A stretch of DNA of 64,000 nt from contig CANFLV010000002.1 of assembly GCA_947448025.1 (NCBI GenBank), positions 106,800-170,799 on the forward strand, written 5' to 3'. Source of the DNA: Oxalobacteraceae bacterium (lineage in GTDB: Bacteria > Pseudomonadota > Gammaproteobacteria > Burkholderiales > Burkholderiaceae_D). The notes beneath the pieces were generated by a model, which saw nothing but the letters and a program-made list of their open reading frames with translations, ran no database searches and was not told the origin of the DNA. Position 1 is the first letter of the stretch. Each line of letters starts with the position of its first letter. Position numbers and translations under genes: made by a program. This document shows, in pieces, positions 10,508 through 18,099 of this stretch.

Positions 10508-11373
10508 TGATGACATCCCTGAAATGGAAAGCCGCGCTGCTGTCGGTGCTGATTTTTGCGGCCTTTCTCGGTATCTGGTACACGGCGACCATGCCTACAG
10601 GCGGCGCGGGCGTGGGTCAATCGGCAGCGCTGACTGCCGAGCAGCTCGAGTACGCGAAGATGATGGGCAAGGACCCTGGTACGGTGAAGTCGAATAACTT
10701 CCCCACGCCGGCGCAGATGGGCGCGACCATCGTCAAGCAGCTGTCCGACCCCTTCTATGACAACGGTCCGAACGACAAGGGCATCTTGCTGCAGTTGTGC
10801 TACTCGCTGGCGCGCGTGGGTCTGGGCTTTTTGCTCGCGGCGCTGGTGGCAATCCCGCTGGGTTTTGTGATCGGCATGTCGCCACTGCTGCGGCGCGCTT
10901 TCGATCCCTTCATTCAGGTCTTGAAGCCGATCTCGCCGCTGGCATGGATGCCGCTGGCGCTGTACACGATCAAGGACGCGACCATCAGCGGCATTTTCGT
11001 GATTTTCATTTGCTCGGTCTGGCCGATGCTGATCAATACCGCGTTTGGCGTGGCCTCGGTCAAACGTGAATGGCTCAATGTCGCCGCGACCCTGGAAGTG
11101 AGCCCTTTACGCAAAGCCTTCCTCGTGATCCTGCCGGCTGCGGCGCCGACGATTTTGACCGGCATGCGCATCAGCATGGGCATCGCCTGGCTCGTCATCG
11201 TCGCCGCTGAAATGCTGGTCGGCGGCACCGGCATTGGCTACTTCGTGTGGAATGAATGGAATAACCTGTCGCTGACGAACGTGATCTTCGCGATCGCTGT
11301 CATCGGCATAGTCGGCATGCTGCTCGACCTGATTTTCGCGCAAGCGCAAAGGATGCTGACCTATGATGAATGA
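10507..11373 (+). CDS. ABC transporter permease, NrtB/SsuC-like
   Basis: Hydrophobic; EAA-like loop EWLNVAATLEVSPLRKAFLVILPAAAPTILTGMRISMGIAW. Confidence 0.92.
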   Translation: MMTSLKWKAALLSVLIFAAFLGIWYTATMPTGGAGVGQSAALTAEQLEYAKMMGKDPGTVKSNNFPTPAQMGATIVKQLSDPFYDNGPNDKGILLQLCYSLARVGLGFLLAALVAIPLGFVIGMSPLLRRAFDPFIQVLKPISPLAWMPLALYTIKDATISGIFVIFICSVWPMLINTAFGVASVKREWLNVAATLEVSPLRKAFLVILPAAAPTILTGMRISMGIAWLVIVAAEMLVGGTGIGYFVWNEWNNLSLTNVIFAIAVIGIVGMLLDLIFAQAQRMLTYDE

Positions 11374-12217
11374 TCTGTCTCTCGTCTCCGACGATCCTGT
11401 GAGCCTGCTGAAACGCGAGAAGTTCCTGCGTATCGAAGGGCTGGGCAAATCCTATATCAAGGACAAGCCGGTCTTTGCCAATGTCTCCTTCACGCTCGAC
11501 CGTGGCGAATTCGTCTGCATCATCGGCCACTCCGGCTGCGGCAAGACGACCATCCTGAATGTGCTGGCGGGTCTTGACCATGCCAGTGACGGCCTCGTAT
11601 TCATGGACCAGCGCGAAGTCGCCGGTCCCAGCCTTGAGCGTGGCGTGGTCTTTCAGGGGCATGCGCTGATGCCGTGGCTGACCGTGCGCCAGAACATCGC
11701 CTTTGCTGTCACTTCACGCTGGCCGCAATGGAGCAAGAGTGAAGTCACGAAACAGGTCGAAAAGTACGTCGCCATGGTCGGCCTGTCGCCCGCCATCGAC
11801 AAGAAGCCGTCGCAGCTGTCAGGCGGCATGAAGCAGCGCGTCGGCATCGCCCGCGCGTTTGCGATCCAGCCGAAGATGCTGCTGCTCGACGAGCCCTTCG
11901 GTGCGCTCGATGCGCTCACGCGCGGCACGATCCAGGACGAGCTGATGGGCATCGTGCGCGCCACGCAGCAAACCGTGTTCATGATTACGCATGATGTCGA
12001 TGAAGCGATCCTGCTGGCCGACCGCATCCTGCTCATGACGAATGGCACGGAGACAGAGCAGGGCTACGTCCCCGGCGGCATCGGTGAATCAGTCATCAAT
12101 ACCTTGCCGAAGTCACGTACGCGCGCCGAGCTGCATCACCTCGATGGCTATTACGAAGTGCGTAACCACATTGTCGATTTTCTGATCAAACGCGCCAAAC
12201 CCGGCGCAGCCCACTAA
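11363..12217 (+). CDS. ABC transporter ATP-binding protein, NrtD/SsuB-like
   Basis: GHSGCGKTTILN Walker A; LSGGMKQRVGIARAFA signature; LLLDEPFGALDALTR Walker B. Confidence 0.95.
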   Translation: MMNDLSLVSDDPVSLLKREKFLRIEGLGKSYIKDKPVFANVSFTLDRGEFVCIIGHSGCGKTTILNVLAGLDHASDGLVFMDQREVAGPSLERGVVFQGHALMPWLTVRQNIAFAVTSRWPQWSKSEVTKQVEKYVAMVGLSPAIDKKPSQLSGGMKQRVGIARAFAIQPKMLLLDEPFGALDALTRGTIQDELMGIVRATQQTVFMITHDVDEAILLADRILLMTNGTETEQGYVPGGIGESVINTLPKSRTRAELHHLDGYYEVRNHIVDFLIKRAKPGAAH

Positions 12218-12246
12218 TTTTTTATTCATTCAAATACGGAGTTTCA

Positions 12247-12690
12247 ATGAACCGCAATGACATCACTGAAAAAATCATCACCGCCAAGGTTTCCAAGGGC
12301 ATCAAATGGGAAGACGTCGCCGCCAAGGTTGGCCTTTCCAAGGAATGGACGACCGCTGCCTGCCTCGGCCAAATGACGCTCAACGCCGAGCAAGCCGCCA
12401 TCATCGGCGACATCTTCGGCCTCGACGCTGAAGAAGAAAAATGGCTGCAAGTCGTGCCTTACAAAGGTTCGCTGCAAAGCCCGGTGCCGACCGATCCGCT
12501 GATCTATCGCTGGTATGAAATCGTCAGCGTCTATGGCACGACCATCAAGGAATTGATCCACGAAGAATTCGGCGACGGCATCATGAGCGCGATCGACTTC
12601 AGCATGGATATCAAGCGCGAAGCCGATCCAAAGGGCGACCGCGTGAATGTTGTTTTGTCGGGTAAATTCCTGCCTTACAAATCGTATTGA
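12247..12690 (+). CDS. cynS: Cyanase (cyanate hydratase)
   Basis: Full-length match to recalled CynS: KGIKWEDVAAKVGLSKEWTTAACLGQM...PLIYRWYEIVSVYGTTIKELIHEEFGDGIMSAIDFSMDI...LSGKFLPYKSY. Confidence 0.97.
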   Translation: MNRNDITEKIITAKVSKGIKWEDVAAKVGLSKEWTTAACLGQMTLNAEQAAIIGDIFGLDAEEEKWLQVVPYKGSLQSPVPTDPLIYRWYEIVSVYGTTIKELIHEEFGDGIMSAIDFSMDIKREADPKGDRVNVVLSGKFLPYKSY

Positions 12691-12698
12691 TCAGGGTT

Positions 12699-12729
12699 GC
12701 GTGCTGCGCTTAGGTATTGCGTAGCACGC
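12699..12729 (+). terminator. Stem-loop downstream of cynS (no clear U-tract)
   Basis: GCGTGCTgCGC...GCGtAGCACGC, 11-bp stem with one G.U pair. Confidence 0.4.
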
Positions 12730-12844
12730 CGAGCAAGCCTCACAGGGCTAGGAGTTTTTCTCGGCAGGGTGCAGATGCAGCGGTATGAAGGTGAATTAAT
12801 ATTTTTTTGTCAATTTCTGCGACGCCGGATAGACTTTCATTAAT

Positions 12845-12877
12845 GCTTTGCTTTGCTTTGCTTTGCTTTGCTTTGCT
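12845..12877. repeat. Pentanucleotide microsatellite (GCTTT)6 plus partial unit
   Basis: Six uninterrupted GCTTT units followed by GCT, read directly. Confidence 0.98.
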
Positions 12878-12947
12878 GTTCTTTTCTTTTTTCTCCGCAT
12901 TTTAAGTTTGCCAGGCCATTTGCCACATCAAGACCGCTAACCTACTA

Positions 12948-12959
12948 GCCAAATTTGGC
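12948..12959. promoter_or_regulatory. Perfect 12-bp palindrome GCCAAATTTGGC upstream of mqsR; TATACT -10 candidate at 12968-12973
   Basis: Self-complementary sequence next to a -10-like hexamer and about 27 bp before the mqsR ATG. Confidence 0.45.
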
Positions 12960-12985
12960 AATTGGCTTATACTCGGATCGTGATC

Positions 12986-13288
12986 ATGGAAAAAAGCACG
13001 CCTCACTGTAAATTGTCAGTCGTGAAAGCCTTGGTTGAGGCCGGTAAGGTCAGAGCGACCGCCAGCGCGTTCATTGGTGCCCGTGGTCTAGGTATCGATG
13101 ATCTGTCCGGGATGTGTGCCGTCGTCATGACACTTGCATCGACCAATTTTTACAAGAGCATGACTACCCATGCCGATCACCGGATTTGGCAAGACGTCTA
13201 CCGTGCCAAGACTGCCAACGGTGACGATGTGTACTTGAAATTGACCGTCATTGATGATGTGTTGATTGTTTCATTCAAGGAGATTTGA
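12986..13288 (+). CDS. mqsR: MqsR-family mRNA interferase toxin
   Basis: About 100 aa; MEKSTPHCKLSVVKALVEAGKVRAT...FYKSMTTHADHRIWQDVYRA...YLKLTVIDDVLIVSFKEI; overlaps the downstream MqsA-like gene. Confidence 0.92.
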   Translation: MEKSTPHCKLSVVKALVEAGKVRATASAFIGARGLGIDDLSGMCAVVMTLASTNFYKSMTTHADHRIWQDVYRAKTANGDDVYLKLTVIDDVLIVSFKEI

Positions 13289-13692
13289 TTATGAAATGTC
13301 CATGTTGCGGCGCGGCTGAACTGATCCATGACACCCGCGATCTGCCGTATTCCTACAAAGGCGATACCGTGGCGATTCCTGCGGTGACAGGTGATTTTTG
13401 CCCGGCTTGTAATGAGGTGATTCTGGATCGTGAGCAAGGCGATCGCTACAGCGAATCGATAGGGGTATTCCAAAAACAAGTGAACGCAGCTTTTGTCGAT
13501 CCCGCCTTCATCGTCATGGTACGGCGGAAGCTGGAACTGGATCAGCGCGAAGCTGCCGAAATTTTTGGTGGTGGTATCAATGCGTTTTCCCGCTATGAAA
13601 ACGGTAAAACCAAACCTCCGCTGGCTTTGGTGAAACTGCTAAAGGTGTTGGATCGGCATCCTGAATTACTGAGTGAAGTCAGAGCAGCATAA
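13285..13692 (+). CDS. mqsA: MqsA-family antitoxin (Zn-finger plus HTH)
   Basis: CPCCGAAELIHDTRDLPYSYKG...FCPACNEVILD; HTH LDQREAAEIFGGGINAFSRYENGKTKPPLALVKLLKVLDRHPELL. Confidence 0.95.
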   Translation: MIMKCPCCGAAELIHDTRDLPYSYKGDTVAIPAVTGDFCPACNEVILDREQGDRYSESIGVFQKQVNAAFVDPAFIVMVRRKLELDQREAAEIFGGGINAFSRYENGKTKPPLALVKLLKVLDRHPELLSEVRAA

Positions 13693-13710
13693 GGTCTGGA
13701 AATTGATATT

Positions 13711-14220
13711 TCATAGTGAAATTGCAAGCTTCAGCTGACACCAGGCGACAGACTTCTCTGCATATGCCAGCGTATAGGCAGGGCTACTTGAAGGTAGTTT
13801 GAAAACCTGGTAACGCGCCGCCTGCGCACCCAAAATCTTCATGCCGATTTTTGCGGCAGTCGCGCCATTGAAAGCGATTGCCTGCAGCTGCGGCAGCGTC
13901 GCCAGCAGCGTGAATAAATCATTTTGTTCGGCATCGCGTATCTGACTGTCGAGGCTCCCTTTGCGCTGCGCTTCGGCCACCACATCCCATAAGCCGATGC
14001 CATGCGCGAGCAGGGTCGCAAGCCGATCGGCATAAGCCAGCGTCGGTAAAGACGTCTGCGTCACATCGCCGAGCAAATGCCAGAAGCGATTCTGCCGGTG
14101 CGCATAATACTGCGCCTGCAAGAGCGAGGCCGCGCCCGGCAAGCTGCCCAGGATCAGCAGCCGTACCTCGTCATCGACGACGGGCGGGAAACAGCGTTTG
14201 CGGGTTTCAGTGACAGGCAT
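13711..14220 (-). CDS. DNA-deoxyinosine glycosylase (UDG superfamily, Mug-like)
   Basis: LLILGSLPGAASLLQAQYYAHRQNRFWHLLGD; GIGLWDVVAEAQRKGSLDSQIRDAEQND; FKLPSSSPAY. Confidence 0.88.
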   Translation of the reverse strand: MPVTETRKRCFPPVVDDEVRLLILGSLPGAASLLQAQYYAHRQNRFWHLLGDVTQTSLPTLAYADRLATLLAHGIGLWDVVAEAQRKGSLDSQIRDAEQNDLFTLLATLPQLQAIAFNGATAAKIGMKILGAQAARYQVFKLPSSSPAYTLAYAEKSVAWCQLKLAISL

Positions 14221-14307
14221 GCGGGGATTTCAGTCGTTGGCAAATGATCAGGTCAGCATTACTATAGCCCGATAATAAAAATGCCATTCGCTCATCGAGG
14301 AGACATC

Positions 14308-14751
14308 ATGCAAGACAAACTCATTCGCCCCATCGACAGCCTGATCGCGACCTATGCCGAAAGCCACCTGAACCCGACCAATGAAATCATCCATTTCATC
14401 TGCGTGCCGGCCATCGTTTTCACCGTCATGGGTTTGCTCTGGTCGCTGCATCCGCTCGCCGCCGCGTTTCTGTCGGCGCTGTCGCTGTTGTATTACTTGA
14501 GATTATCGCCGCCGATGGCGCTCGGCATGGCGCTGATGTCAGCGGCCATGTTGTTTGTGCTGACGATGCTGCCGCAGCAGCAGATCTGGAAAATGTCGCT
14601 GGCGATCTTCGTCATTGCCTGGATCGGCCAGTTCATCGGCCACAAGATCGAAGGCAAGAAGCCCTCCTTTTTCGATGATCTGCGCTTCCTGATGATCGGT
14701 CCGCTCTTCGTACTCGGCTTCCTGTATCGCCGTTTCAATATCCGTTATTGA
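14308..14751 (+). CDS. DUF962/Mpo1-like membrane protein
   Basis: YAESHLNPTNEIIHFICVPAIVFTVMGLLW; HKIEGKKPSFFDDLRFLMIGPLFVLGFLYR; GAGGAG upstream of ATG. Confidence 0.88.
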   Translation: MQDKLIRPIDSLIATYAESHLNPTNEIIHFICVPAIVFTVMGLLWSLHPLAAAFLSALSLLYYLRLSPPMALGMALMSAAMLFVLTMLPQQQIWKMSLAIFVIAWIGQFIGHKIEGKKPSFFDDLRFLMIGPLFVLGFLYRRFNIRY

Positions 14752-14752
14752 G

Positions 14753-15760
14753 ATGACCATGAAAATTGTCATCTTCGGCGCCGGATCAGTCGGCGCCTAT
14801 GTCGGCGGTTCCTTGCTGGCAGCCGGGGCTGATGTTGTGCTGATTGGCCGCGCACGCCTGCGTGAGCGCATCGCGCGTGAGGGCTTGAGCCTGAGCGACC
14901 TGGGAGGCCGGCGCATGCAAATCGCCGCAGACAGTGTCCCCTATGTCGAAGACGCCGCCGCACTGGCCGATGCTGACCTGATACTCGTCACCGTGAAAAG
15001 TGCCGATACGCCGGCAGCAGCCAAGGCGATCGCGCGACATGCGCGGCCCGATGCCCTGGTACTGAGCCTGCAAAATGGCATCGGTAATGCCGAAGTCTTG
15101 CGCGTGGCATTGCCGGGACAGCGCATCCTTGCCGGCATGGTACCGTTCAATGTCGTACAGACGCCGGATGGCCGCTTTCATCGTGCCACCGAAGGCGAGC
15201 TGATGGTGGAGTCTTCCAAGGCGCTCGCGCCCTGGCATGGCGTGTTCGCGCAGTCACATTTGCCTTTGCTCGAACGCGAGGATTTCATCGCAGTCCAGTG
15301 GGGCAAGCTGCTGATCAATCTGAATAATTCCGTGAATGCCCTGTCTGGCCTGCCGCTCAAGACCCAGCTGTCGCAGCGTGATTACCGCCGCTGTTTTGCG
15401 CTGATGATGGCCGAGGGATTAGCGATCCTGCGCGCTGCAGGCATACAGCCGGCGAAAGTCGCCAAGGTGAGACCGAAGGTTTTACCGTGGATTATGCGCC
15501 TGCCCGACGGCCTGTTCCAGCGCGTCGCCGCAGCGATGCTGCGCATTGATCCCGAAGCCCGCTCGTCGATGTGGGAAGACTTGCAGGCCGGGCGCAAGAC
15601 CGAAGTTGATTTCCTCAATGGCGCGGTGCTGAAGCTGGCGCAATCGCTGGGTCGCGATGCGCCGGTGAACCGCGCCATGATAAGCTTGATTCGCGCTGCC
15701 GAAGCGGGTCAGCTCGACTCGCTCGATGGTCCCACTTTATATCGTCGCCTGCGTGCCTGA
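14753..15760 (+). CDS. panE: 2-dehydropantoate 2-reductase
   Basis: KIVIFGAGSVGAYVGGSLLAAGADVVLIGR; QWGKLLINLNNSVNALSG; RSSMWEDLQAGRKTEVDFLNGAV. Confidence 0.93.
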   Translation: MTMKIVIFGAGSVGAYVGGSLLAAGADVVLIGRARLRERIAREGLSLSDLGGRRMQIAADSVPYVEDAAALADADLILVTVKSADTPAAAKAIARHARPDALVLSLQNGIGNAEVLRVALPGQRILAGMVPFNVVQTPDGRFHRATEGELMVESSKALAPWHGVFAQSHLPLLEREDFIAVQWGKLLINLNNSVNALSGLPLKTQLSQRDYRRCFALMMAEGLAILRAAGIQPAKVAKVRPKVLPWIMRLPDGLFQRVAAAMLRIDPEARSSMWEDLQAGRKTEVDFLNGAVLKLAQSLGRDAPVNRAMISLIRAAEAGQLDSLDGPTLYRRLRA

Positions 15761-15806
15761 AACACATTGGCAAACATCGACTCATGATTCGGAAAAGATT
15801 CACCCA

Positions 15807-16208
15807 ATGATTGTACGTTTGTCCCGATTCGCTCCACTCGCATTTACAGCCCTCACTCTTTGCGCAGGCGCGCTGCATGCCGCACCGCTATTACGGTGCC
15901 AGGTCACTTATGCCGGCGCCACGCAGGTGATCGAGACCGGCCCGGTGAGCGATCCGTATGCGGTCGCGTCAACCGATATCGGTGGGCGGTTTCGGTTCAA
16001 GGCGGTGATGGTCGGCAGCGATGCGCAAGTCGCTTACATCAATCTGTATGCTTATCTTGCAACGCGCCGCCAGCCAGTGCTGATCCACGAGGCGAAATAC
16101 CTGCCGCCGTTCAAAGCCGCGTCATTCACCGGCGAGCAGCATCTGTATGCCGGTCCGGTGGAACGCGAACTCATTTACAACTGCACGCTGGAAGGGCTTG
16201 CGTCGTGA
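15807..16208 (+). CDS. Hypothetical secreted protein
   Basis: Signal peptide-like MIVRLSRFAPLAFTALTLCAGALHA; TGATG overlap with the downstream CapA-like gene. Confidence 0.65.
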   Translation: MIVRLSRFAPLAFTALTLCAGALHAAPLLRCQVTYAGATQVIETGPVSDPYAVASTDIGGRFRFKAVMVGSDAQVAYINLYAYLATRRQPVLIHEAKYLPPFKAASFTGEQHLYAGPVERELIYNCTLEGLAS

Positions 16209-17185
16209 TGCGCCTGTCTGTGTTGATTGCCGGTGCGCTCAGCCTGATATTACAGCCAGTTCAGGCCGCTACTGCTGGTCCGGTCACGCTGGTGTTTGCC
16301 GGTGATATTGTGCTGGATGATACGGCGGGAAAAGTCATTAAGGCAGGCGGTGATCCATTTGCTGCCTTTGCCCCGGAATTCCGCAATGCCGACATCCGCA
16401 TCGGCAATCTCGAATGCGTGATCGCGACGACCGGTTCAGCCGCCGGCAAGAACTTTACGTTTCGCGCGCATCCAAGGGTGATCCCGGTATTACAGCGCCA
16501 TTTCGATGCAGTCGCGCTGGCCAATAATCATTCCGGCGATTATGGTCGTGAGGCCTTTGCGGAAATGCTCGGCCTGCTGAGCCAGCACAAGCTTGCACAA
16601 TTCGGCGGTGGCCATAATCTCGGCGAAGCGCATACGCCGCTGATCATTGAGCGCAAAGGCATCCGCATCGCCTTGCTCAGTTATAGCGAATTCATGCCGC
16701 GCAGTTTTGAAGCCGATTACAACGCGCCCGGCATCGCCTGGAGCGAGGATGAGCAAGTCGTGGCCGACATCAAAAAGGCACGCACGACCTATCACGCCGA
16801 TATCGTCATCCCGGTCATGCATTGGGGCTGGGAAAATGAATTAATGGCCAGCGCGCGGCAACGCCAGCTGGCGCGCACCATGATCGATGCCGGCGCCGAT
16901 GCCGTTATCGGCGGCCATCCGCATGTGCGCCAGAATACCGAGCAATATCGCGGCAAGCCCATCGTCTACAGCGTCGGTAATTTCGTCATGAAAGAATCCG
17001 ACGATGCGCAGCAGCACCTGGGTTGGCTGCTGCGGCTGCAGATCGACCGGCAGGGCGTCAGTAGTTTTGATACGCGCGTGGCGCAGCTGGATACGGAAGG
17101 CATACCCACGCCTGTGCGTAATGTGCGCAGTCCGTGCTGGAGCAGAGGGCAGCTTGAGGCAGGATTATGCGGCGCAGGCGACTGA
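16208..17185 (+). CDS. CapA-family (poly-gamma-glutamate synthesis-type) metallophosphatase-like protein
   Basis: VTLVFAGDIVLDD; ALANNHSGDYG; VIPVMHWGWENE; DAVIGGHPHVRQNTEQYRGKPIVYSVGNFVM. Confidence 0.88.
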   Translation: MRLSVLIAGALSLILQPVQAATAGPVTLVFAGDIVLDDTAGKVIKAGGDPFAAFAPEFRNADIRIGNLECVIATTGSAAGKNFTFRAHPRVIPVLQRHFDAVALANNHSGDYGREAFAEMLGLLSQHKLAQFGGGHNLGEAHTPLIIERKGIRIALLSYSEFMPRSFEADYNAPGIAWSEDEQVVADIKKARTTYHADIVIPVMHWGWENELMASARQRQLARTMIDAGADAVIGGHPHVRQNTEQYRGKPIVYSVGNFVMKESDDAQQHLGWLLRLQIDRQGVSSFDTRVAQLDTEGIPTPVRNVRSPCWSRGQLEAGLCGAGD

Positions 17186-17233
17186 GTTTACGATTTTGAA
17201 TTGATCATGCCGGAAATTAGTTAAGCTATATCC

Positions 17234-18097
17234 ATGACTAAAAATATCTTCAGCACGCCTGTGCGCCGATCCTCAAGTTCGCTGTTCTCAAACGCCTTCC
17301 TTGATTTTTACCATTTAGTCGTGCGGATGACATGGCCGCGATTTTTGGCTTCCTTCGCCGCCGTCTTCTTGCTGACCAATGTGTGCTTTGGCCTCTTGTA
17401 TTCAGTTCAGAACGATGCCATCGCTGGTCTCAAGACGCTTGGATATTGGGAATATTTTTTCTTCAGTGTCCAAACGCTTGCCACAATTGGCTATGGCTCC
17501 ATGTACCCGCAAACGCTGTATGGCCATGCCCTGGTCACGCTTGAAGCCATGGTCGGCTTATTGGGGGTCGGAATGTTTGCCGCTCTCGCATTTGCGAAAA
17601 TTTCATTGCCAAGGTCAAGAGTGGTATTCAGCAATACCGCTGTTGTGAGCAAATTTGAGGGCCAGCCGGCGCTGATGTTCAGGGTGGCCAATGAAAGAAG
17701 TAACAAGATTATTGGTGCTGAAGTTGCGCTGACTCTGATCATCGGCGAGACCACGCAGGAAGGTCAGAGCATGCGGCGTATCTATGACCTGGATTTGGTT
17801 CGAAATCACATGCCAATGTTGGCCTTGACCTGGCTTGTCATTCATCCGGTGAATCAAAACAGCCCGCTCGCGAAGCTATCGCAAGAAGCACTTGCAGAGG
17901 CCGACTTTATTTTAGTCGCCACAATGAAGGGTTTGGATGAAACCGTTTCGCAAACCATCCATTCCAATCATACGTATTCGTTTGAGGACATGAAGTGGAA
18001 TCATCGCTTCGTCGATCTATATCGCAAAGACGGCTCTGACGATCAGGCCTATATCGACTTGACCCTGATCCACGAGACGATGGATGGGTCTGTCTGA
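17234..18097 (+). CDS. KirBac-type inward-rectifier potassium channel
   Basis: TLATIGYGSMYP selectivity filter between TM helices; Kir C-terminal immunoglobulin-like region (LMFRVANERSNKIIGAEVALTL...). Confidence 0.9.
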   Translation: MTKNIFSTPVRRSSSSLFSNAFLDFYHLVVRMTWPRFLASFAAVFLLTNVCFGLLYSVQNDAIAGLKTLGYWEYFFFSVQTLATIGYGSMYPQTLYGHALVTLEAMVGLLGVGMFAALAFAKISLPRSRVVFSNTAVVSKFEGQPALMFRVANERSNKIIGAEVALTLIIGETTQEGQSMRRIYDLDLVRNHMPMLALTWLVIHPVNQNSPLAKLSQEALAEADFILVATMKGLDETVSQTIHSNHTYSFEDMKWNHRFVDLYRKDGSDDQAYIDLTLIHETMDGSV

Positions 18098-18099
18098 GC

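Noticed and set aside
9104-10516. 470-aa minus-strand ORF opposite the substrate-binding protein
   Set aside because: Codon-bias shadow with no recognisable domain.
12780-12960. CRISPR-like or structured repeat around the GCTTT tract
   Set aside because: A simple pentanucleotide tandem repeat without spacers.
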